Source of the DNA: Yponomeuta sedellus
Lineage: Eukaryota; Arthropoda; Insecta; Lepidoptera; Yponomeutidae
Assembly (NCBI GenBank): GCA_934045075.1
Contig: OW203727.1
Location: 23,449,311-23,513,310, forward strand
DNA length: 64,000 bases
Direction: 5' to 3'
The position numbers and the translations under genes are program-made. Within the stretch, counting starts at the first letter, position 1; the number at the start of each line of letters is the position of its first letter. A model generated the notes under the pieces. The model saw nothing but the letters and a program-made list of their open reading frames with translations. It had not been told where the DNA came from and did no database searches. This document shows positions 13,201 to 28,200 of the stretch, in pieces.

Positions 13201-16200
13201 ACATGCAAGAGCATGTTTCCATATATCGTCACGGGTCTTTGGGCTGCTGGAATACTCTTGACTGTCTCTCAAAAGGGTCTGGCTGAAAACCAGCGTTGCA
13301 GATTTATCTGTAGCACATGCTGAGCCCAGGCACCTTTTTATATCCAGGACACACATTGCCGCACTTACTGATTGAGAATTTTGATCGAGAATTGCATGTT
13401 TCTTGATGAAAGTGTGTTTTAATCAAAATTGGGTGTAAATCTTAATTTCACCCAAATATTTTAATGTGTTTTGTGTATGAGTTTTCTTTTTTTGTGTTTA
13501 GTATTCATCCAAATGCTTAATGTGTGTCTTGTGTATGAATAAAGCATTATCTTATCTTATCTAATACAGCACTTGCTATAATGGCCCCCATGAGGCTAAG
13601 ATAAGATATTGTGTACTGTACACCAGAGTACATGATATGAAACATGTAAAGGTACAAAGGCTCAATATCCCATCCAAAGGTTGCCTGCAAGAGATCACTT
13701 TTAGCGATAAGGCCGCCGTCTGTACTCTCAGGTTAAGAAATATCGTTTTTATGTACAATGAAGTGTTCTCTATCAATCTAAGCGAGGATCAATCTAGGGA
13801 TTTTAGCTTTATGAAAAACTACGACTGGCTCGGAGCGCTTCCCCCTAAAAAATGTCTTACGTAATAAATTCGCACCCCCAAAGTTGCAATCTTGACCCAG
13901 CCCGTGCTTCTTTTTTCTTCACGCCACACCTTCGTGCTGGTACTTCTTACAATCTTACCTCGCCCGGAGCACCAGACAACAATGTAAAATGAACTCTAAC
14001 ACAGCGAAGGTACGAAAGTTTTTCCTCCAAACTGGCAGGTCGACAAGAGTTGTTTCGTACTTCGAAAGTATCTTGAGTTAATTTCCCGTCGCGAGCGGAG
14101 GGTGAATACTCCGCGATATTACTGCGACGACATTTTTATTCGCGAACTCGAGTTTTTAGCGAGAAATTAAAAGAATGCCCCGTGCCAACTGCTAAAGGTT
14201 CTGTTTTTCACAAAAACCGACTGCCAAAAAGATAAATTAGCACTCGCGCTTTACTGTTTTTACTACCTTCTAATATAATATTTCTTGACTTAGAATGGAA
14301 TAGAACTCTTTATTACATACATGAGAAAATAAAATGCATCAAAATTCTTACATCTTATTCTTCAGGCTATATTAGTCCGCTGCTGGACATAGCCCTCTCC
14401 TAATGAGCGCCATAGCGCAAGTTTTTGCCATCATTAGGGGGCAATGCCCATAATCCCCACGCTGGGCATGCGGGTTAGGGATCGCAGTTTGGTAGAATTG
14501 TACTGCAGCGGGCGCTGCTGGTGGGACACAACGCGGTTAGTGTCCCTTAGTCGCCTTATACGACACCCGCGCCGGGAAGAATTTGGGTTGGTGCTATTCT
14601 CTAGGCCGACACCACACAGCAATTCTCATACATCTAAGACTAACTGGGCCCTGGTGTTACCCGCGGTTTATCGATTTTCCCATGGGAATAAGATATTTTC
14701 CCGCAGTAAAACGTAGCCTATGTGTTAATCCAGAGTGTCAACTAACACCATACCAAATTAAAATCGCTCCAGCCGTTTAGACGTGAAGAAGTAACAAACA
14801 TACACACTCACAAACTTACGCCTTTATAATATTAGTGCGATAAAAAGATCGACTTACAAGTATATATCTAAGTTTACTGTATACAATTGGCGGTCTTATC
14901 GAACCCACGACCTCCCAGTTAAGAAACCGTTGTTCTACCGCTCCGCTACCATCGCTTTACACACGTAACTCATTGTATTGAAAAAGGATTTGTGTATCAG
15001 GTTATAGTGCCGGGTAACTTTAGAACCCAAATGAACCTTGGTTCGTTATCAACCCTTGTATGTCCCCACTGCTGGGGCACGGGTCTCTTCCTGCATCGCA
15101 GGAAGGTTATGCCATACTTCGCCACGGGGGCCAAGTCCGGGTTGGTGGAGGATTGTGAGACAGTGGCCGGGCCTCACTGTCAGAAGTTATCAAGCCGCCC
15201 ATAAGGCGTCTGACATGGCTTAACGATTGCCATTACATGACGGCTTAGCGTGCCTTGCGAAGCACGGAAGCGCTCGGAAAAATGCCACTAGCGGCAGTCA
15301 CGGGACTCTCACCCATCCTGTACCTGACCGCGCCTGTTGTTGCTTAACCAAGTGATTAATTCCAATCACTCGGTTCACCTAGGCCACGAGCGCTTCGGTT
15401 TGCAAAATATTGCCTTGGTTAGGGCAATATAATTCCACAATGTTTGTTTATTGCGTATGCAGATGGCAGTATCGTCTGCGGTCACTTGCCGGCGATCTAC
15501 TGCTTTTGCATGAGACCACAGGTCTCTCAAAACGTCATGCACAGTTTGTGAACGGAATATTGTAGAGGTGAACCATTACATTATGAATATTCACGAAAGC
15601 TTTCACACAGTACGCTTGATGTCTGATTTCTTTTATTTGGGTAGGTACATCCCAAAAACATCGCGAGGAAACCTGAGGAGAACAACTCAGGTGTTTAAAA
15701 ACCTCGGCCCTTGAAAATTGAATACACTCTCTTTCTGGGAGAAAGCCGGTACCCTGCAGTGCAAAGTATATAGGATATAAAAAAGTTCTTCCCATGTATC
15801 ACACCTTTCAACTGTATTCTTTTCGCGTTCCACTCCATCCAAAGATTGTCTGGAAACCGTAAAAACGCTATCCGCCATCTTTTAAGCATCTTTGGTTTGT
15901 AAACAAACATCTTTCGGACAGTTTCTGTGGACATTTATTATTAAAGGACTTAGATCAAGGCGATCTTCACATAAAACACTCGAGTTTCAGTCGATAAAGA
16001 ATCGCGGTCTCTTTTTTCAGGCTAGAGCTACGTTTTCGTATGTTTATTTCACTTTGTGGGTACACAAATCCACAACTTCCTGGGGGTGCTGTAACGCAAT
16101 GCTGTAAGGGTCCAAATCTCTTTACGCCTTTTTATATTTCTTTAATTCTGTCTATAATTTTCACTTTTAAAAATTACGTCGACAATTTTGGAGATTTCCG

Positions 16201-19200
16201 TCGTATTCAGCATTACTACTTCACATCTTGACAATACCTGACTATTTTTACCTGCTTATTCCGTTTTTATCCAGTTTTCTGTTTTTATTATAAATAAAAC
16301 ATATTATAAATAAAGCATAAGGTTGAAGTCGTAAAAAATGTAGTGTTGTAAAACTTTTAATGAATAATAATTTACATTTGTATAAAAATATACAAAAATA
16401 TTTGTTGGTATAATGGAACAGATATTTACCATTTAAGACTTACTTGAAAAGAGAGTCAAGTAGCGGATTGTTTTTCCTGAATTCATGCATGCATGCGCGC
16501 ACGCATATATAATCTCACCCCTGTATTTCGGTGGGGAAGGAAGAAATGCGACTTACCACAATCCATGATCACTTTGATAAAGTTCGATGGTACTTCTGTT
16601 CTGATATTGATCGGGTTGTTGGATAATTTTTTAAACCGATTTTTAATTTTTGCCTATTTATTGATTTTATATTTTTTCCTTGACATACATATATACATAC
16701 ATACTTACGAGCCAAACACATTACCCTACTTATGGGCTCCACCGCAGTCGGGTAAAAACAGTATAACTCGTGTAGAGCGATCCTCTTGATATTGACACTC
16801 CCGTACAGAAAGTTCTCTTCTTCAACGATAGAAAGAAAATATCGACCAAACGGAGAAAAGCACCAAGTTACTCGAGGTGTCTGTTTAACCTAGTTAATGG
16901 TAGCACACCACTGTTGCATTATTGATTAAGTTCTAGCTATCTTCTAAACAACCAGTTAAAGCCCATAACTTTTTATGAATAGCAAAAAACCAACAAATCC
17001 CTAACTGAACCGATTATTAACGGGTTAGTGTCATCTCGGCCACTACTAAACTTCTAAAACTGTAACGCGGGCGACTTTCCACCTTTCGAAATCGTTATTG
17101 GTCATCTCGGCCCTTATCAGTTTTACATAAGGGCCGGGTTTCCACTTTCGAAATTGATACTGATCACCCGGGACCTCTACACCTTGGTTTACATGAGCAA
17201 TCTATTCACCATTAATTTTGTGGGCTTTGAACGCCGAACAATAGCTAACGAATAAGCTATTTTTGTTTAAAAAAATGCACTTTACTAAAATGAGTCAGAG
17301 TCTGGTACCCATTTATTGCCGCGACACAGTGTCACATCCGGGTAGATTTAAATTTTTAAATATTGTATTATCTTGTTGTTTTTTGTGGTAAAACTCGAAT
17401 GTATGAAAACCATTGGTAGCCAGACAGAGCGGTGCTTACCTGTCGCGCGCGGGTCCGCTGGTTCTGAGAGACGCAATTTAATGCGAATTTTTCTGTTCAA
17501 GATTTCTTAACTCTTATTTGTTATTTTTCTTCTATAATACTCCAAAATAGTCTACATAGATGATATTTTTTATTACTAATTACACAACCGCGGCATTCAA
17601 ACCACCCAGATATATGTCACACTGCAGGGCAGGGTCGCACTGGGTCTAAGAGGCCCATGGTCTCAGGCGGACATACTTTAACCAAATAGTTGATGAAGCG
17701 AAGGTGATCCGTCAGGATCGTGGCAAGTGGCTGTCCCTGCCTACGTTACGTTACGTCACGTTAAGATTCGTTACGTTACGTTATGTTATACGATATGGCA
17801 TAAAATCACTTGACAGGATTTGGTACGCATAATAAAGTCTCCGAGGTATGCGAACACCTCAAGTACTAGGGTTTTCCACAATATTTTTCTTCACCGTTCT
17901 TCACAAATTAACAAATGGACTTAGCTTAGAAAACCCAGTTAATAAAGCTGTGTAGGTTAATCTACAGTACAGTTGTCAACTCCACATAGGGTAGAGTCCA
18001 ACTCCCTAAAGTGCAAAACTACTGGGTCAAATAAAGGGACAGGAAATCTGCAACGGTGGGTAAAATCCAAGTAAAGACACACATACTCGAGTGTACTCGA
18101 CTCAGGTGAAACCGGAAGTGCACAGTGAGCGGAAGTCGCGAGAGGCTGCGTAGCAAACTAGCAACTAACAGAACGTCCTCTGTACCTCTGTAAAGTGCAG
18201 AAAATAGATGCCAAACTCGAAACCGTTAGCGAGAGGTACTACTGCTACAAATTCACTATAATGTGCAGGACTTAGAAAACGACGTCATTCAGACCTTATT
18301 TATATGAAACAGAGGACTTTTTTAATCATTTAATTATAAAAACTGAAAGAAATATTTGCCGTGACACGGACCAGGATATTATGCACTTATTGAAAAAATC
18401 CAATCTTTAAACAATCCAGGATTTTGTTCAATTTCTTTATGTTCTCTTTATTTTACTATTGGCATGAACTGTTCATAAAATACACTAGAAAAGAGATTCA
18501 AATTTTTTTAATATTATTTCTGTGAAGAAATAAATGATACCCCGATAGTCCAATTAAATCAAATGCCTTGGGAATGCAATGGGACTGCTTGAAATGCGCT
18601 TTGATTTGATTTGAACCTATTTTGAAACATAAACCAGCTTTTCTGAAAATAATCAGGATTATGTTTGAATATTTTTTCCTATTGTTTACTAGTATCTTAG
18701 TTTCTAGTATTGATTAGCCAAACGGTAGTTTAGCTATACTTTCCGTACATCAAATTATACTTAAAGGACGGAAACGAAAGTTTTAAGTTTTGACAGTTAA
18801 TTAGACATAAAAAAATTGTGTGATAAAGATGGATAAAAATATAACCACACAAATGTGGGAACTGTTCTGGATTTACATGGTTTGACATTTGAAAGGAAGT
18901 TTTCCCTTTTTAAGTTGGTCGCCATTAACTTTTAAAGGCATGTTAGATTTTCTTTTAACTTTTCTTTCTTATTGTTTTTACATTTCTACAATAAACCGTT
19001 TAGCCGGGAGAGGGAAGGGATGCCCTACTCGGACAAAACTTACACAATGCCAAATCGAAAAATGTCTTCCCATGCCCTCAATATTTTTAAACGAGTAATC
19101 CAACGATACCTCATGCTATGTTATATTATAAGCGAAAAAATATTGCGTCCCTAATTTAGTTGCAGAGGTCTTAGTCGACTTCCTGTAGGTACGTTGATCA

Positions 19201-22200
19201 AGCCCCACCGGAAGAGGCTTCGCCGACGGACGCAAGCTCCGCCGCTGCCTACACCGCACCCGCTTACCTTGAAAGCTTTGCCGTTTATTCATTTCATTAC
19301 GAGTTGAGGATGAAAATGGAAACTAGTTTTGTCGTGTGATTTCCATTTTAGTTTGGGGGCGCGAGGAAACGTTTTGCGCATTTGGTAGGGCCTTCTTTTG
19401 CAACGTTGCAACAAAGCTCTTTTGCTTCAGGTAAGATTGAAATAAAAAAAATATGTTATTTTATTATTGATCGGGAGGTATTTTTAAACTAATTTCGAAA
19501 GGATTCGTTTTATCAACTCAAACATATAACAACAATAGTCACACGTAATTTTTGACAAAGGAAGTTTATGACAATTTTGCTTACTTATTTATGATTTGTG
19601 CAGTCCGGTCTCTTGATGTCCTCGGTAACTTGAGGAACTTTTTGAACGAGGTACTCTTAGTCCTTCGTGTGCGTTATTCGACACAATTTATAAGAGATCT
19701 AAATCGACGGACAAAAAATTCCCCGGGGCATAGTCGCTCGTCTCCGCAAGCTTTAATACAGGTGTAAACTTAAAATGAGGATTCAACCCTATCATTGTTA
19801 CCACTGTTAAAAATAAATTATTTTGAATTTGAATATAGCTACAATATATTGTGCAGCAATATCAGGTCTAACTAATAGGTACGTACGTGTTAATTGTTTC
19901 CTGATTTAATAAATTTGTACATTATCCCATTATTCACAAAAAATCTCGTACAAGCTACGAAAAAAAATCCGCCTTCGACTGCAGGTCCCACTGAAGCGGC
20001 AGTGTAAAATTTCGTCCTCGTTCTCGGTGACCTAGAAACCAGAAATACACGGTAATAAATAGGTCTGCTAGTAACTTCGTCTAATGGATTACACTTCAAA
20101 GAGAATTCGTTGTGTTTAGGTTCGTCGGCTTAATTATGTGCGCTAAATCCTGAGCGATCCCAATGGTCTGACTGTCACATTATATACTAATTGGACAGTT
20201 ACAGTTAAAATTTTAGGTAGCCAATAACTTGATGTTATCATCATCATGATCCGGCAATATTAGTTCACTACTGGGCATAACCCTCCGCTAATGAGCGCCA
20301 TAGCGCCTTGTCTTCAGCTTGCCGCATCCAGCATCTGCCTGCAGTTTTTCGCAGATCATCATCCCACCTGGTCGGCGGGCGTCCACTACACTACGTTGGC
20401 CGAGTCGCGGCCTCTTAACTTAACTTTTGATTGATTGATTCAGGATTTTTTTTAACGACTGAGTCAGTCGACACAGTCTTCGGCTAAACAGAGCTAACTA
20501 GCACAAAGCGTCACCAATGGCAAAAGTCATAATTATATACTTCGAATACTGCTTGCTTGCTGTGCCTAGAGAATAGCACCAACCCTAATTCTTCCCGCGG
20601 GTGTCGTAAAAGGCGACTAAGGGACACAAACCGGGGGGTGGGCAGCAGCGCCCCCTGCAGTACAATTCCACCGAACTGCGATCCCCAACCCGCATGCCCG
20701 GCGTGGGGATTATGGGCATTACCCCCTATGATAGCACAACGTGGCGCTCGTTAGGGGAGGGCTATGTCCAGCAGTGGACTAGTATAGCCTGACGACGACA
20801 ACGACGACTTCGAATACTCATCTGAGGCAGTTTAAATATAACAATAATAATGCAGCATTTATACCTCCCTCTGTAGGGCACAGGCCCTCTCTCAGAAAGA
20901 GAGTATGGACTTAATTACCAAGCGAGCCCTCAGCGGATTGGCAATTTCATGCGCTGAGGTAGTTAAAATACCTAAGACACTCAGGTTTCCTCACGATGTT
21001 TTCATTCACAGGGAGCGAAGAAGAAGTCTGCGAGCCTCAATTTGCAGAGCTTAACAAGGGGTGTAAGTTCTGTAAATTGCCTGTCCAAGAGTCATATATG
21101 ACTCAGAGCAGTGTATTGGAATAAGTTCGAGTCACATTTGACTCATTTTCATTACATCTTCGGGCATACAACTATCTCACTGTGGACGTGGGGAATCGGA
21201 ATTGAATTATGTATTGGACTGGACAGGGAAGTTGTTAATATGGGTGAACCTTCTGAGCAAGTATAGAAAGTTAAAATATAGATTTTCTCGTGGCGAAGAT
21301 AAGGCCTGTATCAAAATCAACCCTTGTATGTCCCCACTGCTGGGCTACGAGTCTTTTCCTGCATCGCAGGAAGGTTAGGCCATACTCGCCACGGGGGCCA
21401 AGTCCGGGTTGGTGGAAGATTGTAAAACAGTCGCGGGCCTTATTGTCAGACGTTATCAAGCCGCTCTATAAGGCCTCTGACATGGCTTAACGACTGTCAT
21501 ATCATGTCAGCCGGCACCAACGGCTTAACGTGCGAAGCACGGAAGCAAGGCCTGTATAACCTAACCTAAGTTTCTTTGTGAAACCGATAGTTAGACGAGG
21601 ATTTTTGAAACTTTCCGTAATTAAAAGCCGTGGGTAGTGCGGGTAGAGTTTGAAAAGGTCGATCGTGTCGGTCGCTTGTCTGTAACTACCTACGTCAAAT
21701 CTAACAGCTGCTTGCCAACATCCCTCCATAATTTGGTAGGCAATTTGGGAAGTTTATACTTGGAAATGTAGGTACCTAGATTAATCGTCAGTTGTTTGAA
21801 ATATTTTTTTGTAGTTCCTTAATAGTGCTTAAAAAAGTTCTCAGCATTTTAATTACTATGTATAACGTGTCATATAAAAAAACACATGCGGGCGTACGTT
21901 TACTGCAAAGATTGCTTACGTCTACCACACTTGTGCACATCAACGAAGCCTGATGGTCCCACGACAGTCGCCGTAGCCGGATCGGCATGGACGACATCAT
22001 CATCATCATCTAAAAAAATGGTAGATTGGATTAGAAATGGATTTTCAGAAAATTGTTTTCTTAGAACTATTTCACTGAATGAATGTGCCCGCACTTGATG
22101 CTCGGCATGGAAGGAAGCACAATGTAATGACCACATCGTTTTTGAGACAACTGTTCACAACAACTCCATCTCAACTCTTTTTTTTTATTCTGGGTTTTTT

Positions 22201-25200
22201 TGTTACTTAAATAAAAACATGTGTCTATTTTCACCATTTTAAATATATTAAAACTAACTGACTTGGCAACCGTTGTTTAGCCATTTAATAAATTAGCTTA
22301 TGACCTAAGGTCAGACCTACTAAATATACACAAAAAAAAAAACAAAATCAGAAGCCGTTTCAGAGGAATTCTATAATCATACGCGTAACGGTTTGACATC
22401 AAACTCCTCTGTGACACGAAACTTTTATAATATTAGATATGGTTGGTTATTTAAAAATAAACTGATTTGGGCAAGCAAAACCCGACAGACTGTTAAGGAA
22501 TGCATTGACTTCGGCAACCAACCTCCGATAGACTCAGGATTAAGCCCGTCTGCTTCTTCCTTCCAGCACCAGGGCAGTACCTGGGCTCGCCGTGCCAGGC
22601 CGCGTGCAATCCCGCACTACGGCACGTGGTGTGCGACCCCATCTCGTCGACCTGCGCTTGCGACGCCGCGCACCCAGTGCAGCTCGGCGTCGGGAAGGGC
22701 TGTGCCAAACGTGAGTTACTGGAATAGAGACGGACTGAAGAGATTACATTACGCACCCTCAGAACGAAAGAGGCCTAAGTCAACAAATAGTTTAAACACT
22801 CAAAAAATTGAGTACCTAACAATCATAGAGAGACATAAAAAGGTATGCTCTATCCGATGAATAGTAAAACAAAGGCACTTATTGTAAAAAAAGAGCATAA
22901 CGAATCTTCCGTCCACGGCATACCTTTTTATGACTCTATCATTGTAACTCAATTTCACTATTTTTTGACTTAGGCCTCTTTCGTTCTGAGGGTGCGATTA
23001 GTTAGAGCTCTTTATTGTACACAGCATAAAATACATCGATATCAACCCTTGTATGTCCCCACTGCTGGGACACGGGTCTCTTCCTGCATCGCAGGAAGGT
23101 TAGGCCATACTCCACCACGGAGGCCAAGTCCGGGTTGGTGGAGGATTGTATGATAGTGGTGGGCCTTACTGTCAGAAGTTATCAAGCCGCCCATAAGGCC
23201 TCTGACATGGCTTAACGACTGCCATTACATGACAGCTGGCACCAACGGCTTGACGTGCCCTGTGAAACGCATAAAATATATAATACCTTGATAATGCGCA
23301 CGGTTAAAGTGTGGATCACCTTGCCGGCGTCAGTTTTTCTGAACGCTCATAACCTGAATCTCTTTAGGATGCGTGTGAACAGGCTTCTTCTTTGAAACTT
23401 TGCAAATCGAAGCTTTGGGAGTATGTTCTCTGAATAACCCTTACGTCTCCGCCTGTATGTATGTCAACGTTTAGTTATACGCCTGTATCAGTCCACTACT
23501 GACATAGGTTTCTCCAAAGACAAGCCGCGTAGGACGCCCTGTGACCAGCTGGAGCGAAGACATTCGCAAACGGTGGGCAGTGACTGGAAGGAAAGAGCCA
23601 AAGATAGAGCTAATTCTGATTGATCATAATCATCAGCCATTTGACGCCGACTGCAGGACATAGGCCTTCCTTGTAGTTTTCCAAGCATCCCTGACCTGTG
23701 CCGCCCGCATCCAGCGACTCCTCAGTATTGTAACTAATACTTAATAATACCTAATTATTTATTTGTTAGTAGGTAAGTTTGTAATCGCCCTTCTGTTTCT
23801 TATATTTCCCTATGTATTGTGCATTTTGACTGTCTTTAATTAAATAGAATAGATGCATGAAACTCAACAGGAAATCAATCTTACTCATCTTGTGTTATCT
23901 TTCCCATCAATTGACAAGTCGTTAATTCTCCAATTCCAGCGAAGAAGCTCGGTGAGCAGTGCTTTTACCGACAGACTTGCCAGGCTTTCGACACCCATGC
24001 GTCTTGCGTCCAAGTCAACCACAACGCGTTCTGCCAGTGCTTACCAGGGTACCACAGCACCAGCCACAGTCGGCCTACGCATCGGGTGTTCTGTACTGAA
24101 GGTGAGGGTCAAGATAATCTAATCCTTTTGAGTAATGCAACTCAGAAAGATTGCAAATACCCTTACCAAGTATATTGGCCTAATATATTACTCGTTTTCA
24201 AGATCTCCATTACTAACACTCCACTGTTCGTCTGACTGTTACTAGGCTGTATCTTATGAACTGTTATAGCTGGGCAGCTAAAATTTTCGCAGTTGATGTA
24301 GGTATTACTATTCCGCTTAATTAACACACACTAAAGAATAAAATACAATTTAAATGGGGCTCCCACACAGCAAACGTGATTTTTTGTCGTTTTTTATAAC
24401 GGCATGAGGTAGATGTCTAATGGTGGCGTTACCCTTAGTGGGCGAGTCCGACTCGCACTTGGCCGGTGTTATTTAGTGCACTTTTCACAGAGATATCACT
24501 TATTTCATTTCTCTGAGGACTCCTCTTACAAGCGCGGGCAATATATGGGCCAACGACTGCCATTTTATATTAGCTGATGTTAAAAACCCCTCTCTTCTCC
24601 CAGACCTGGTGCTGCTGACAGCAGACTTGCCGACGCTACTCGGCGTGGCGTCGGGAATCTTCGTGCTAGCGGGCCTGCTGTGCATGGTACTCCATCTCTA
24701 CACCCGAGCGCGCCTGCACCCGGATCATCTGGCTGACGCTCGCCTCACACCACCCTGCCTCTACTCGTTAAACGACACAGGTAAACGAAATGAAACAATC
24801 CGCATTCGTCCGCTGCTACTGGCAGGATATAAGAATGCCACTTTTTTTCCACCATCATTCACCACCAACAACCTGCTTTAGTTCGTCGTTCCACCGAGCT
24901 GGTGAGCATACTGCGCTGCAACGGTCGACTTACTGGTAACATTTGGAAGTTACTGATGTCTTTGCCCCGGACTACACTGTTCTTTCTTTTTTCAACTACC
25001 GATACTGGACTACTAGGAATCAGCTAATCTGAGTATGACGCTAGGCAGCCAGTACCTAATTTTTGTCAGGAATGACCAATACGCTACCTCGAGCGCGGAA
25101 GGCGTCACTACGGTCACCTAGGCGGTTGTCATGCACTGACGATTAAATAGATTTATGCACTGCTCATTTATATGTACATGCGCGCTTGGGATGGAGCTTC

Positions 25201-28200
25201 CAGGAGAACAATATCCAGATTATCTTCGCTCGCTTCCAGGTGGGACGCTAATCGCGATAAGGCCTCACGCCCTGGGTAGCTTTCCGTAACTAAACTACGG
25301 AGTACTTTACTACTAGAATCAGCTAATCTGAGTATGACCCTGGGCAGCCAGTACTCTTTGTCAGTAGGCTGCCTCGAGCGCGGAGGGCATTACATGCGCG
25401 CTTGAGATCGCGCTCCCAGCAGAACACTATCGAGATATTTCCGCTCGCTTTCAGGTGGGGCGCTAAGCTTGACACGGCCCACAGGCCCTAGGTAGCCAGT
25501 AAACTTTATCAGTTATGTATGACAGACCAGTAGGCTGCACCAGGAGGGCATCAAATGAGAGCTTGGGATCGCGTTCCCAGCAGAACAGTATCGAGATATC
25601 TCCGCTCGCTTGCAGGTGGGACGCTAAGCGTGACACAGCCCACAGGCCCTAGGTAGCCAGTAATCTTTGTCAGAACAGACCTCCAAGCAGAACAGTATCC
25701 CGACGGTCTCGCTTGCTTGCAGGTTTGACGCTAAGCGTGACACGGCCAAGAACGTTTTACGACACGGCCTACAGGCCCTAGGTAGCCAATAATCTTTGTC
25801 AGAAGAGGCCTCCAAGCAGAACAGTATCCCGATGGTCTCGCTCGCTTTCAGGTGGGACGCTAAGCGTAACAAAGCCCACAGGCCCTAGCTAGCCAGTAAT
25901 CTTTGTCAGAACAGGCCTCCAAGCAGAACGGCATTCCGATGGTGTGGCTCGCTTGCAGGTGGAACGCTAAGCCTGACACGGCTCACAGGCCCTAGGTAGC
26001 CAGTAATCTTTGTCAGAACAGGCCTCCAAGCGAAACTGTATCCCGATGGTCTGGCTCGCTTGCAGGTGGGACGCTGAGCGTGACACGGCCCACAGGCCCT
26101 AGGTAGCCAGTAATCTTTGTCAGAAAAGGCCTCCCAGCAGAACAGTATCCCGATGGTCTCACTCGCTTGCAGGTTTGACGCTAAGCGTGACACGGCCAAG
26201 AACGTTTTACGACACGGCCCACTGGCCCTAGGTAGCCAGTAATCTTAGTCAGAAGAGGCCTCCAAGTAGAACAGTATCCCGATGGTGTGGCACGCTTGCA
26301 GGTGGGACGCGAAGCGTGACACGGCCCACAGGCCCTACGTAGCCAGTAATATTTGTCAGAACAGGCCTCCAAGCAACACTATCCCGACGGTCTCGCTCGC
26401 TTACGGGTTTGACGCTAAGCGTGACACGGCCAAGAACGTTTTACGTCACACCCCACAGGCCCTAGGTAGCCAGTAATCTTAGTCAGAAGAGGCCTCCAAG
26501 TAGAACAGTATCCCGATGGTGTGGCACGCTTGCAGGTGGGACGCTGAGCGCGACGCGGCCGTCGTCGCGCTCGTCTGCGCGCAGCGCGACGACTGGCGGC
26601 ACGCTGGAGTCGGGGTGCTCGCGGCGCGTGTCGCGCGCGCGCGGCGTGCCGGTCTCCGCGTCGCGGGCAGGTGCTGCGCGCGCCGCGGCCATCTTGCTTA
26701 TCTCGCGCCACCTGAAGGCCGTAAGGCGGGACGGCGGCGCGCACGAGTCTAAGTGCGCCGCCAAAGGTGATCTGGATAATGTATGAAGCGCGCGTGGTCC
26801 TTTGCACGTCTCGGTGTTCGGGCGGCGCCGCCTCGCGCTGGTGTCGCTCAACTGCTGCCCGCTTTTGTACTTGAGTGCGCGGCGGTTTTAGCGCCGCGAA
26901 AGAGTGCCGAGTGCATGCTCGCAACTTCTGGTCGAAAAAACTGGTCAGTACGCTCTTGACAGGGCGGTCGTGGTCCTCATGAAAAGGCTTTATTGAGGCG
27001 AAACTTGTGATACAGGACTGTCTTTTATGTTTTTTTTGGACCATATTAACTTATTAAGGCATGAAATGGGACGATGCCTCATCGTTTTATAACTACTTAC
27101 TTAGATCAAATAATGTGTCCTCATGTTGTATGTTAATAAAACTAAAATTTATCATTAAATTAAGTGTGCGGACAAGTGCAGAGAACATGCTCGACACTTA
27201 TCTTTTATGAACTCTTTTTAGAATCCTGCGCGTATTTATCTAATCGAGATTATCTCAGGTATTTGCCATATTTGGGCATGAAATGTGACGATGCCTAATC
27301 GATTCAGAACTACTTAGATCATGTCATGTGTCCTCAACAATTTGGTTTCTCATGTTCTATGTTAATAAAACTACAATTTTCCATCAAATTAATCCTCGTG
27401 CATGACATAAGTTGACACGGAAATCTGTTGATATCTCCTGCTTGTAAAACGCAAAGGTGTCAGAATTTAAAGACCACTAGCATGCTAGCCTCGAGGAGTT
27501 GGTAATGAAGGTGCTGGAAGAGCAGTTGAGGAAGGCCAGCTGCGTTCGCATGAGGGTGTTGGCGTCGCCCGCGTCCGTTAGATGTTGCGTGTCGGTGTTA
27601 GCGGCCAGGTATGGGGCCAACTGTCGGCGACTGTGCTTCCAATACGCAGAGTATGGTTCTCTATTCTAATCAGTCCATAAATAAAGCCCTTTGTTAGGCA
27701 TAGGCCTCTTCTCTTTCACACCAACCCATCAGGTCCTTTGCTAGTCTCCTCCAATGTTTCCCATACGCTTTCACAAAGCGTTCAGCCCGCAGAATATGGA
27801 TCGAGGTCAAAGTATGGTTTTAAAAACCTATTTAGAGGCTAAAAATTTCACCCATGCCGGGATTCGAACCCGCGACCTCTGGCTATCCGTGCCAGAGTGT
27901 CAGGTTTTTAAAATTGTTCTTAGCACGGGTTAGTGCATTAAAAATAATATAATCAGAGTTAGGTTACAAACTAGTAAAAACTAAAAATTTCTTTTTTGGT
28001 TAAAAAGGTTACAAGCAGAGTGGTTAGTGCGAGTTTGACAGATCCAATCGAATAACTTTACTACCGCGTTAATCGAGCATTGAGTAGTGAGTATGAGTAA
28101 GTTAACCATTCGAACTGGCAAAACGCATTCACATTACAACTCGCACTCGCGTTTATTCGTGTTTTGGCTGGTAAACGTGTTCACTTCTCAACGTAAACCA

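Larger units (their letters stand above)
1230..22566 (+). other. Intron 1 of the membrane-protein gene, packed with repeats
   Basis: This 21.3-kb interval separates two phase-1 junctions. I see no other convincing exon in it; the ORFs are fragments of repeats listed separately. The stretch 15400-20240 holds almost nothing recognisable apart from a LINE-tail fragment near 17640-17780 and a ~70-bp imperfect direct duplication at 17030-17170 ('gtcatctcggcc'). Confidence 0.6.

Noticed and set aside
25226..26535. CRISPR-like array
   Set aside because: Units are 107-129 bp with no spacers and lie in a eukaryotic intron; it is a minisatellite.
26415..27044. Minus-strand 209-codon frame
   Set aside because: It is a shadow of the GC-rich exon 5 and of the minisatellite; composition is Arg/Ala/Pro without domain signatures.
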